Source: Hyphomonas sp.
Lineage (GTDB): Bacteria > Pseudomonadota > Alphaproteobacteria > Caulobacterales > Hyphomonadaceae
Assembly (NCBI GenBank): GCA_013791775.1
Contig: VMTE01000025.1
Span: 18,255 to 82,254, forward strand
Direction of reading: 5' to 3'
Length of the DNA stretch: 64,000 nt
The notes beneath the pieces were generated by a model. The model did not search any database. It saw only the letters and a program-made list of their open reading frames with translations, and was not told the origin of the DNA. Made by a program: the position numbers and the translations under genes. This document shows positions 54,566-62,195 of this stretch, one piece after another. Every line of letters starts with the position of its first letter. The first letter of the stretch is position 1.

Positions 54566-55609
54566 ATGAGCGACGACCCCTTCAGCGACGCCGGCCGCAC
54601 CAGCGGTCCGATCGATGCCCAGTTCGAACCGGCCCCCGCCGTGTCCGCGGAAGCGGCGCGTCCGGGACCCGGCTGGGCGGCGCTCGCCGCCGTTGGCCTG
54701 ATCTCTGCGCTGATCGGCGCCGCTGCCGGTGCCTTCGGCGCGGGCTTCGTGGGCCCTGACCCGTCGGGTGACCTCGCCGCCGCCCAGAAACGCCTCGAGA
54801 CCCGGATCGGCGAACTGGCCGCCGTGCAGGCCGCCATCGACGAAAAACTCTCCGAGCCTGCCGCCGCTTCGGCGGAGCTCGCCGGCCTCATCGGCGAACT
54901 CGACACGGTCTCGCGCCGGCTTGACCAGGCGATCGCGGCCGGCGGCGATCCGCAAGCCCTGGCCGTGCTCGCAGAGCGCCTTGACGCGCTCGAACGCGGC
55001 TCGCCGGCCTCCAGCCCGGATGTCACCGCCCTGACCGAACGCCTCGCCGGGCTTGAAGCCGCCGCCCTGGCCGCCGCCGCCGAATCCAGCGCCGCCGTGA
55101 AATCCAGCGGCAGCCGCGCCGAAGCCGCCCTCGCCCTCTCCGCCATCGAATCGGCAACCCGGCGCGGCGCCGGGTTCGAAGCCGACTACCGCGCCCTTCG
55201 CACCGCCGTTCCCGGCAACGCGAACGTCAAACGCCTCGCCCCTTATGTGTCCGGCGTCACCGCCCTGACCACGCTGCAGGCCGAGTTCCCGAAAGTCCGG
55301 GCCGCCGTGGTCGCGGCCGCAGACCCGGAAACCACCTCCGGCCGGTTGTCCTGGATCGACCGGACCTTCGGCGACGCGGTCAGCGTCCGCCCCGCAAACG
55401 GCAAGCATTCGACCGTCACCAAAGCCCTCGACGCTGCCGCCGCCGCGCTCGACGCCGGCGACCTTCCGGCCAGTGTCCAGGCGCTTGCCGTCCTCGATGA
55501 AAACGCCGCGCTTGCGGCAGAAGACTGGACCCGGCGCGCAAACCGTCGCATCACGCTCGAAGAGGCATTGGAAGACGTCCGCCTCAGCCTTGTCGAAGGG
55601 GGGAACTGA
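54566..55609 (+). CDS. Mitofilin/Mic60-like membrane protein
   Basis: 347 residues: a disordered N-terminus (1-36), one membrane helix (about 37-63, WAALAAVGLISALIGAAAGA), a coiled coil (about 69-180), and a C-terminal helical domain (190-345). Composition is Ala-rich. Alphaproteobacterial Mic60 homologues sit at this very place between hemD and hemY and shape intracytoplasmic membranes; the C-terminal mitofilin signature is weak by eye, so identification leans on architecture and position. It overlaps nothing and ends 7 bp before hemY. Confidence 0.75.
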   Translation: MSDDPFSDAGRTSGPIDAQFEPAPAVSAEAARPGPGWAALAAVGLISALIGAAAGAFGAGFVGPDPSGDLAAAQKRLETRIGELAAVQAAIDEKLSEPAAASAELAGLIGELDTVSRRLDQAIAAGGDPQALAVLAERLDALERGSPASSPDVTALTERLAGLEAAALAAAAESSAAVKSSGSRAEAALALSAIESATRRGAGFEADYRALRTAVPGNANVKRLAPYVSGVTALTTLQAEFPKVRAAVVAAADPETTSGRLSWIDRTFGDAVSVRPANGKHSTVTKALDAAAAALDAGDLPASVQALAVLDENAALAAEDWTRRANRRITLEEALEDVRLSLVEGGN

Positions 55610-55616
55610 CGGGTCC

Positions 55617-57050
55617 ATGAGCCGGTTTTTCCTGTTCCTCATCGTGATCATCCTGGTGATGGTTGGCGCCGCCCTGTCCTGGTGGGCCTTCAGCCTGCCC
55701 GGCGAAGTGACCTTCCCGGTCGGCCAGGAAATCGTTGCGGTGAAATCCGGCGTTGCCGCCATCTTTGTGGTTCTCCTCGGCGGATTGATCGCCCTCGTCT
55801 GGTGGCTCGCCACCGGTATCCTTGTCCTGCCAGGCCGCATCTCGAAGGCCCGCCGCCTGTCGCAAACCCGCAAGGCCAACGCCGCCCTCGCCGAAGGCCT
55901 GCTGGCGGCGGAAGGCGGCGACGCGAAGGCCGCGCTCAAACTTGCCCGCCGCGCGATGCGCCATGCCGAAGACGAACGGCTGAAACTCCTCCTCGAAGCC
56001 CGCGCCGCCGAAGCGAACGATGACTGGGCCGGCGCCGAACGCGCCTGGGGCTTGTTGACCCGCCTGCCCGGCGGCCAGCTCGCTGGCCTGCGCGGCGCGG
56101 CGACCGCCGCCTCCGAACGCGGCGACCAGCTGACCGCCGAGACCCGTGCCCGCGAAGCCCTTGCCCTCAAGTCCGACGCCGACTGGCCGTTCAACTCGCT
56201 GTTCGACCTGCAAGTGTCGAAGGGCGACTGGGACAAGGCGCTCGAAACCCTCGCACAAGGCGAGAAGCGCGGACAGATCGAAGCCCTCAACGCCAAGCGC
56301 CGCCGCGCGGTCCTCCACACCGCCAAGGCCGTCAGCCTTCCGCATACGGAGAAACAGGCCGCCCAGAAGGCGCTGGCCGAAGCGATCCGGTCGGCGCCCG
56401 ATTTTCCGCCCGGCGCCTATCACGGCGCCCGCTTCCTGATGACCGACGGCAAGACCAAGGCCGCCCAGGGCGTGCTCGAACTTGGCTGGAAAGCCCGGCC
56501 CCACCCGGCGCTCGCCCAGCTCTCGCGCCGCCTCATTCCGCAGGACATCCGCCAGAACATCGCGGCCCGCCTGAAAGGCCTCGTCGATGCCCATCCCGGC
56601 CACCGCGAAAGCCGGATCCTGACGGCCGAGAACGCCATGGACTCGGCCGACTGGGTCGGCGCGATCCGCATCCTCGCCCTTCTGGTCGAGGAGAACCCGA
56701 CCGCGCGTCTCTGCCTCCTGATGGAGCGCGCGCTGAAAGGCTATGGCGACCCGGTCGAGGCCCAGCGCTGGGGCCGGATGGCGGCCTCGGCCTCGCGCGA
56801 AGCCGACTGGTCGGACATCGACCCCAAGGGCAACGCCTTCGACTTTGACCGCGCCGCCTGGGGCCGTCTCGTCTACGCCTTCGGCGATGTCGGCGACCTC
56901 GTCCACCCGCGCTACGAAACCTATGGCCGCGAACTGGAAGCCGGACGCGTCCTCGCCCTGCCGTTGGCCGATGAAAGCCCCCTCGCCCCGCCGAAAGCCC
57001 CGCAAGGCCCGCTCACCCAGCCGCTGGACTACGCTCCGGACGAGGATTGA
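55617..57050 (+). CDS. hemY: HemY-family heme biosynthesis-associated protein
   Basis: 477 residues. Two N-terminal helices (about 3-25 and 42-63) surround the HemY_N signature PGEVTFPVGQEIVAVKSG, then tetratricopeptide-like helical repeats (about 80-430), ending in a proline-rich tail. An inner-membrane protein at the end of the hem operon. It is the HemY of the X-D-Y operon type, not the protoporphyrinogen oxidase also called HemY. The start at 55617 lies 7 bp after the mic60-like gene. Confidence 0.9.
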   Translation: MSRFFLFLIVIILVMVGAALSWWAFSLPGEVTFPVGQEIVAVKSGVAAIFVVLLGGLIALVWWLATGILVLPGRISKARRLSQTRKANAALAEGLLAAEGGDAKAALKLARRAMRHAEDERLKLLLEARAAEANDDWAGAERAWGLLTRLPGGQLAGLRGAATAASERGDQLTAETRAREALALKSDADWPFNSLFDLQVSKGDWDKALETLAQGEKRGQIEALNAKRRRAVLHTAKAVSLPHTEKQAAQKALAEAIRSAPDFPPGAYHGARFLMTDGKTKAAQGVLELGWKARPHPALAQLSRRLIPQDIRQNIAARLKGLVDAHPGHRESRILTAENAMDSADWVGAIRILALLVEENPTARLCLLMERALKGYGDPVEAQRWGRMAASASREADWSDIDPKGNAFDFDRAAWGRLVYAFGDVGDLVHPRYETYGRELEAGRVLALPLADESPLAPPKAPQGPLTQPLDYAPDED

Positions 57051-57129
57051 GCGCACCGCGCTGCGCCGCAAAACTGGCCTTGCGCGCCCGGGGGCCTGCC
57101 AGTATATGCGGGGCCTGCCGGAACGGCAT

Positions 57130-57205
57130 GCCGCTTTAGCTCAGCTGGTAGAGCACCGCATTCGTAATGCGGGGGTCAGGTGTTCAAGTCACCTAAGCGG
57201 CACCA
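57130..57205 (+). tRNA. tRNA-Thr (anticodon CGT)
   Basis: GCCGCTT (57130-57136) pairs with AAGCGGC (57195-57201); then A and an encoded CCA. D arm AGCTCAGCTGGTAGAGC, anticodon stem-loop CCGCATTCGTAATGCGG with CGT, T arm with loop TTCAAGT. It marks the right end of the core region; accessory DNA follows. Confidence 0.96.
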
Positions 57206-57270
57206 TAAAACCCATACAATTCAGATACTTGAGGCGACATCTGCGTGATCGGACGATCACATGATTTCCG

Positions 57271-57292
57271 TGTCAGCACCATGTCAGCACCG
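57271..57292. repeat. Tandem 11-bp repeats downstream of tRNA-Thr
   Basis: TGTCAGCACCA followed by TGTCAGCACCG, 65 bp after the tRNA 3' end. The same form (TGTCCGCACCG, TGTCCGCACGG) occurs at 57458-57479 after the tRNA-Arg fragment. Such pairs are typical of the integrase side of tRNA attachment sites. Confidence 0.65.
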
Positions 57293-57365
57293 ATGCCCGA
57301 CACCAACCGGGTGTAGAATTAGGCTTTCGCGCAACCAGCTCGACAAATTCGCTGTCCGGGAACCG

Positions 57366-57410
57366 CTCCGAAGGCAAAGGTCAGAGGTTCGAATCCTCTT
57401 GGGTGCGCCA
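57366..57410 (+). pseudogene. 3' fragment of a tRNA-Arg (CCG), attachment-site remnant
   Basis: From the anticodon loop CTCCGAA (57366-57372, anticodon CCG) through the 3' anticodon strand, variable loop AAGGTC, T arm AGAGG-TTCGAAT-CCTCT, acceptor strand TGGGTGC, G and CCA. The 5' half (acceptor, D arm, anticodon 5' strand) is absent. A 45-bp tRNA 3' fragment is the usual core of a tRNA-directed attachment site, implying an element that targets an intact tRNA-Arg elsewhere. Confidence 0.8.
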
Positions 57411-57457
57411 GTAAAATCAAGGACTTACACGGTTCTATGGTTTTTCAAAAATGACCG

Positions 57458-57479
57458 TGTCCGCACCGTGTCCGCACGG
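57458..57479. repeat. Tandem 11-bp repeats downstream of the tRNA-Arg fragment
   Basis: TGTCCGCACCG then TGTCCGCACGG, 47 bp after the fragment's CCA. They differ from the pair at 57271-57292 mainly by CAG versus CCG at bases 4-6, suggesting related but distinct integrase specificities. Confidence 0.65.
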
Positions 57480-57833
57480 ATTCTCAGGGTCGATCAACTT
57501 CCGTCAGAGAACGCGGCAGACGCAAAAGTTCGAGCAGCTGGGATGAACCTGCAATTAGGATGTGTCCCATCCCCCTAACTGTGGAATTTGCCGCTCGCTC
57601 AACTCGGGACTTATCCCACCAATTCTCGCAACAGTTTCCCACCGACGTCCAGGTCAGGTCAGCGAGCCTCGGGCGAGCCCGACTGAACAATACCCAGATG
57701 GCTTAGAACACCTCTTGGCGGCCAATGACGCCTTCGCGGCTAGGCGGATTCGCAGACGTTAGGTGGCGACAATGGTGAGTCACGACCGGGGCCGACGATA
57801 TGGGAGAAAGCCTAGAAAAAATATCGCTCCGCC
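57480..57833. other. Non-coding stretch at the accessory-region left end
   Basis: Only short frames on both strands, none with family resemblance or a good ribosome-binding site. No integrase gene is present, although both attachment-like sites to its left would be expected to have one. Probably decayed element DNA. Confidence 0.45.
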
Positions 57834-58382
57834 CTAGGGTTGCGGAACTAGCGCAAACACTTGAACGGCCTCGTCGAAACAATCCTGATAGTACTGATCA
57901 AGATCTGTAAGTCCGCCTCGCAAGCGCTCGCACTCAGTCATTTCATTCATCACAACATGCGAAAAATAGTAGCTTGCTGTACGCAATAACGGATCGAAAT
58001 CGGGGATATGCATAACTAGCTCGTTGTCCAAATGGGCTACGAACCTGTCCCGGTACGTCCGAGTTTGCTGAATTAATCTGTCCAACTCTATCTGGGTACG
58101 CCCCGCCGCCACCAATAGGCCCAATTCAAACGCGTTGACATCGGTCACGACGCGCCGCCAGAAGTGCCAACCCTGATTGTCGGCAAAAAGCTTGCACCAT
58201 TCAAGCACTGCCACGTCGATGAAGTTCCCTTCTAGATTAATCCAGAAGTTTTGCCTGGGCAGGATTCTATCCCCATCTCTTCGAGTAGCTCGATAGTAGG
58301 CTACGTTCCTCGTAAAGTTCGCTGAAAGAATGCCGACTCGGCGGAGCCTTTCTTCGCGACTAAGTACTGGGCGCAATCCCAT
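57834..58382 (-). CDS. HEPN-domain protein, AbiU2-like
   Basis: 182 residues, wholly helical. The motif RDRFVAH (residues 111-117) fits the HEPN ribonuclease consensus R-[NDH]-x4-H exactly, and the preceding VAVLEWCKLFADNQGWHFWRRV resembles AbiU2-type HEPN proteins. HEPN proteins of this size act as RNA-cleaving toxins or abortive-infection effectors. No antitoxin-like gene (for example MNT) is adjacent; the next gene is divergent. Composition is A/T-richer than the chromosome, implying acquisition. AbiU2 assignment is by eye; the HEPN motif is direct observation. Confidence 0.6.
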   Translation of the reverse strand: MGLRPVLSREERLRRVGILSANFTRNVAYYRATRRDGDRILPRQNFWINLEGNFIDVAVLEWCKLFADNQGWHFWRRVVTDVNAFELGLLVAAGRTQIELDRLIQQTRTYRDRFVAHLDNELVMHIPDFDPLLRTASYYFSHVVMNEMTECERLRGGLTDLDQYYQDCFDEAVQVFALVPQP

Positions 58383-58490
58383 ATTCGATCCCCACGAATC
58401 ACTGATAAAGCGTTGAGCACGACAAGATCATGAGCAGTCCGAATTACAACTGAGATGCATCCCTTTTAATATTTCCGGCAATCACGCGAA

Positions 58491-60095
58491 ATGGAAACGA
58501 CAAAGGAGCTGAAGCTGCTTTGTTACAGCAGCATAGCATCGCGACGAGCTCGTAATATCAGTGGTCTGACGGGATTGGACGGACCAATCAAAGGATTTAA
58601 TAAGGGCGCTGATACAATGCGCTCCCGCACACCAGACAAGTCGCTCTCAAGCAGCAATTCCAGCCTGGAGACAATCTATTTTATGTTTGCACGTGCTTTG
58701 GAAGACATATTGCGTCGCTACTCTTCGAAGGCCGATTTTGGCCGTGAAGCAGTCGACGCTTTTGAGCATCGGTTTCGCTCGTTAAGAGGATCGGGCCTCC
58801 TGCCCAGCGGACGAGAGAACAGAGCGCAGCGACTGTCCACTCAACAAATCGCTTATGCGATCTTGTCCACTGCTTCAATTCAGCCTGGGTGGGCGGGTGC
58901 TACAGCCGTTATACTCGCCAATCTCGTACCCGAAGGAGGAGCAGAAACATCTTTCTTCAACGTTGGAACTCTTCTTGATACGATCACTAAGTTGATTGAA
59001 GATGATGCGGCACGGGCCAGTTTAATACTACTTACTCTGTCTGCCGCTGAGGGTGGCTTAAACAGCAGTGGCTTTGCTAACCTCGTTTATATCGATGCCA
59101 GCGGTCAAAGGCGCCATTCCAGATATATGCACCGGCTCGCGGCAAATTTTACGAGTCCGAATAATGAAGCCCGAAATGATCTTAATCGCCGCTACGCAAA
59201 AATGTCGCGGGAATTGGTATTAAACACGGCATTCTTCGACGCATTGGCTCGGGAAATTGACCGATCCCAGCATTGGCCAGCGCCCCCCGGTGAAGGTGAA
59301 GAGTACACCATTGAAGAAATCGAAGACCATCGACGGAAGGCTCTTGGAGTAAGAAGCGGTGCCCGCTACCTGAATATTGGGGTTGAGAACCATGTAGCCT
59401 GGCCAGCTGAAGAACGCTTGGTCAAGTTTGACGAATACGAACTCGTGTTGATGCCCCGCACTCCGGACCACTCTGCGTCTATCCATATCGATCTACACCG
59501 TTACAGGCTTTCTCAGACGCAAGCGAGGACATTGATAAATCGATTTCTTAGCATGATGAGTTGGGTAGATGATCACTACGCTATTTCCCAAGATGGTTGG
59601 TCAGGAAATCCTATTCCAGTTGCCGTTCCAAGACGTGAACTCGCCACTATCACAGCACATCAATGGATATTTGCTCGGCGTATTCCCACTAGCGAACAGA
59701 CCCGGCGCGCATTGGCGCTCTATAGGGAGGCACGCAACGCCCAGCAGAACTTTATGGTCAGCTATGCTGTGTTGAACTTCTATAAAATCGTCGAACTGCG
59801 CCATCCTGGCCGCGCGCCTGCTAGAACATGGATTCGCGATAACTACCTCATAGCCCGCTCTACCTATGCCTTTGATGAATCCTTCGAGCGACTGGAAACA
59901 ATATGCCAGGGACAAACGGTTCATGAATATCTGTATACTGCTTGTCGTGTGGCCGTGGCTCATGGCAGTCCTAAATCATCCTCGGACCCCGACGATGCAG
60001 ATGAGATCAGACGTCTTCACACTGCCGCCGATGTATTACGCTGGATGGCACGTCATCTTATCAAAACAGAATTGCAAGTCGGGGAGCACCCTTGA
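58491..60095 (+). CDS. Large protein with C-terminal HEPN-like domain (MauJ/ApeA-like)
   Basis: 534 residues from 58491; no clear ribosome-binding site there, and the Met at 58617 (after AAGGGCG) giving 492 residues is an alternative. The N-terminal 340 residues have no recognised fold. The C-terminal third (NRFLSMMSWVDDHYAISQDGW to the end) resembles the methylamine-utilisation MauJ-like/ApeA-like group and ends with RVAVAH (486-491), an R-x4-H motif in the HEPN position although the usual N/D/H second residue is Val. Divergent from the small HEPN gene with 108 bp between. Function unknown; defence is a hypothesis. Confidence 0.55.
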   Translation: METTKELKLLCYSSIASRRARNISGLTGLDGPIKGFNKGADTMRSRTPDKSLSSSNSSLETIYFMFARALEDILRRYSSKADFGREAVDAFEHRFRSLRGSGLLPSGRENRAQRLSTQQIAYAILSTASIQPGWAGATAVILANLVPEGGAETSFFNVGTLLDTITKLIEDDAARASLILLTLSAAEGGLNSSGFANLVYIDASGQRRHSRYMHRLAANFTSPNNEARNDLNRRYAKMSRELVLNTAFFDALAREIDRSQHWPAPPGEGEEYTIEEIEDHRRKALGVRSGARYLNIGVENHVAWPAEERLVKFDEYELVLMPRTPDHSASIHIDLHRYRLSQTQARTLINRFLSMMSWVDDHYAISQDGWSGNPIPVAVPRRELATITAHQWIFARRIPTSEQTRRALALYREARNAQQNFMVSYAVLNFYKIVELRHPGRAPARTWIRDNYLIARSTYAFDESFERLETICQGQTVHEYLYTACRVAVAHGSPKSSSDPDDADEIRRLHTAADVLRWMARHLIKTELQVGEHP

Positions 60096-60392
60096 GAGAC
60101 AGGCGGCGAATTCGATGACGCTTGAATGCGGGCTGAGAATTAGCCTCCAAGCCAAAGAAAGAGGATTTGGTTGGCGGACCGGACGCCGCTTGTTCACCGA
60201 TAGGTCGTGCCGGAAGTCACGCGTCTTTTTTGGCTGCTTGAGCGCACCAAGAATACCATAACAGCTTGGCGATTTTTTTGAGCTCGAAGTATCCGAAAGA
60301 CGGTGAAACGTCCCCGTCCAGACTATCGAGAAGACTGTTGCCTTCAACTTTCTCGTGCTATTATGCACCGTTCAGTTGGGCGGGATCACGCT
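60096..60392. other. Non-coding gap before the repeat protein
   Basis: About 300 bp with T-rich patches (for example near 60227 and 60270) and no convincing gene on either strand. Nothing recognised. Confidence 0.4.
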
Positions 60393-61169
60393 ATGCTTCG
60401 AGCATATCTGCTTTGTCTGCTGCTGGCCGCTATCTCGCTGTCCAGTGGCGCTCAAGTGAGCGTGAAAGGGTACTATCGCGCAGATGGAACTTACGTATCC
60501 CCTCACATCCGATCAGCTCCCGATGGAACCAAATCTAACAATTACGGCGCCTCATCATCGTCCCCATACTACACCGGAAAGGGTTCCGTAACGCCACCAT
60601 ATTCCAGGGATGTTGACCGCGATGGAACCGCAAACCTCCTGGACTGGGACGATGACAACGATGGGCGTGGCGATGACTTCGACCTAACCTCGCGCAGCTC
60701 TCAGACTGGTTTTCCAAGTATTCCGATGCCTGTTAGTCCGCAAACACCAATGTCATGGCCGCTCAATGAAGCAACAGATAAAAAGGCCGAGCCTGCTGCG
60801 AAGAGTTTAGCTACCAGTTCCGCCACGGTTCCGTGCGTGAACGGTCATTCTGGCTGCGTAGAAGGTATTTTCACACCAAACCAGAAAGGTATTTTCGATC
60901 AAGCAGCGATGTCACGAAACTTCCAGCTCTGTCGCAACAGACTCTACGGCTGCGATGATACTCTCCTGACAGAGCAGCAGAAGGTCGTTTCATATCAGGA
61001 GATGTTGTCTCGGAATTTCCATAAGTGCCGCAACGGCTTCTACGGCTGCGATGATACTCTCCTGACAGAGCAGCAGAAGGTCGTTTCATATCAGGAGATG
61101 CTGTCTCGGAATTTCCATAAGTGTCGCAACGGATTCTATGGCTGCGACGAGACCCTCCTTCAACAGTAG
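60393..61169 (+). CDS. Exported protein with Ca-binding-like segment and 32-residue Cys repeats
   Basis: 258 residues from the ATG at 60393 (MLRAYLLCLLLAAISLSSGA, signal peptide cleaved near SGA-QV); an earlier Met adds a basic leader. Mature part: VKGYYRADGTYVSPHIRS, a motif seen in several short exported proteins; an Asp-rich loop DVDRDGTANLLDWDDDNDGRGDD like EF-hand/thrombospondin-3 calcium loops; a linker; then repeats ending the protein. Each repeat has the form CRNGFYGCDDTLLTEQQKVV...SRNFHK, 32 residues, two near-identical copies plus a degenerate first and partial last one, with paired cysteines. Function unknown. Confidence 0.65.
   Translation: MLRAYLLCLLLAAISLSSGAQVSVKGYYRADGTYVSPHIRSAPDGTKSNNYGASSSSPYYTGKGSVTPPYSRDVDRDGTANLLDWDDDNDGRGDDFDLTSRSSQTGFPSIPMPVSPQTPMSWPLNEATDKKAEPAAKSLATSSATVPCVNGHSGCVEGIFTPNQKGIFDQAAMSRNFQLCRNRLYGCDDTLLTEQQKVVSYQEMLSRNFHKCRNGFYGCDDTLLTEQQKVVSYQEMLSRNFHKCRNGFYGCDETLLQQ
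60945..61136. repeat. Two tandem 96-bp repeats inside the exported protein gene
   Basis: Copies 60945-61040 and 61041-61136 differ at three positions only, two of them synonymous. A third, partial copy begins at 61137 and a diverged copy precedes. The in-frame 96-bp unit points to recent duplication. Confidence 0.9.
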
Positions 61170-61460
61170 GAATGTAAATACCAAAAACGATCCGGCAGCG
61201 GCAAAATTTGACATCCTTCTAGACACGCGATGCTGAAAGCACGGGCATTTGATTCTCTGCATACGGCGGGAGGGGCCGGACGTCGCTTATGCCGGGGCGC
61301 GGCGGCCGCGCACGGGGGGCGGGTTTGTAAACGTCCGGATCGTTGCGGCTCTCCGACCTGACCCCGTGCCCGCCCGCCTTATACGCCCCGCCAGCGCGCC
61401 TTTCTCCGCCCCCTCCCGCCTGATGCGGGAAGGCACGCGGGACAGAGAGGAGCACGGATT
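61170..61460. other. Leader region upstream of ardA
   Basis: 290 bp. CTCCCGC...GCGGGAAG near 61413-61432 could form a hairpin, as in leader regions of conjugative elements, where ardA often lies. AGAGGAG about ten bases before 61461 is the ribosome-binding site. No other gene. Confidence 0.4.
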
Positions 61461-61668
61461 ATGACTGACCCGATTGAACTCACCCCCGCCGTAGAGGCTG
61501 ACGCCCCTGCCCGGCCGCGTATCTATGTGGCCTGCCTGGCCGCCTATAACTCCGGCATCCTGCACGGCCGGTGGATACCGGTCGCCACGGCCGATGACGT
61601 GAAAAGAGAAGTGGGCGCCGTGCTGGCCGAGAGCCCGGTACCCCGCGCGGAAGAATGGGCGATCCATG
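61461..61668 (+). pseudogene. ardA: Antirestriction protein ArdA, 5' exon (interrupted by intron)
   Basis: 69 codons plus one base. PRIYVACLAAYNSGILHGRWI and ESPVPRAEEWAIH are the N-terminal hallmarks of ArdA, a DNA mimic that blocks type I restriction enzymes on mobile elements. After AEEWAIH the reading frame runs into the group II intron. The next codon, normally Asp in this family, begins with G61668 and would be completed by the A at 64000 onward once the intron is removed. The rest of the gene lies outside the window. If the intron splices, the gene may be functional. Confidence 0.85.
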
Positions 61669-62195
61669 GTGCGACCAGAAAGTCGCATCTGTTGAGTGAG
61701 GCAGGGATGCCTCTGGTCGAGCCTTCTCGACCATTTCTAACCGGAGCGTGCGAGCTGGGTAACCGGCTGGTGCGGAGCCTCCGGCAACGAGCGGGGAGCT
61801 GGCAGCCACAAGCCGGCGAACCGCCCAAGGAGAAGACCGGTATGGTGAACGAAAGTGAATCTGTGTCGATGCGTCGTTACACATCAGTCCCCCGGAAGTG
61901 GCTTTTACGGGGAGAGCGGGAATGGGCTGCGGGCACGTGGACTCCGCAGTCAGAAGGTCGATATTCCCCGGCGTATAGCAGGCACCTAACCCGGTCGCAT
62001 CTCACAGATGCGGAACTGAGTAACCCCGATGAGGTCCGCGCGTTGTTTGCAGCGATCGGTAAGCGGCTCGCAAGAGCCGCCCAATCCCTCAGCGGGTGGA
62101 GGATGTCATCAGAAGCGAATGCCGCCCGCCGAAAGGCACGGGGAATCAATAACCCGGCGGATAGGGCCATGCCCAACCTGAAAGGGTGCTGACAG

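Noticed and set aside
57562-57762. 66-codon plus-strand frame in the left end of the accessory region
   Set aside because: No ribosome-binding site, no recognised family and arginine-rich composition; treated as chance.
61669-62192. Continuation of the ardA frame for 175 more codons
   Set aside because: This part is the structured 5' region of the group II intron read in frame; it has no ArdA similarity beyond AEEWAIH.
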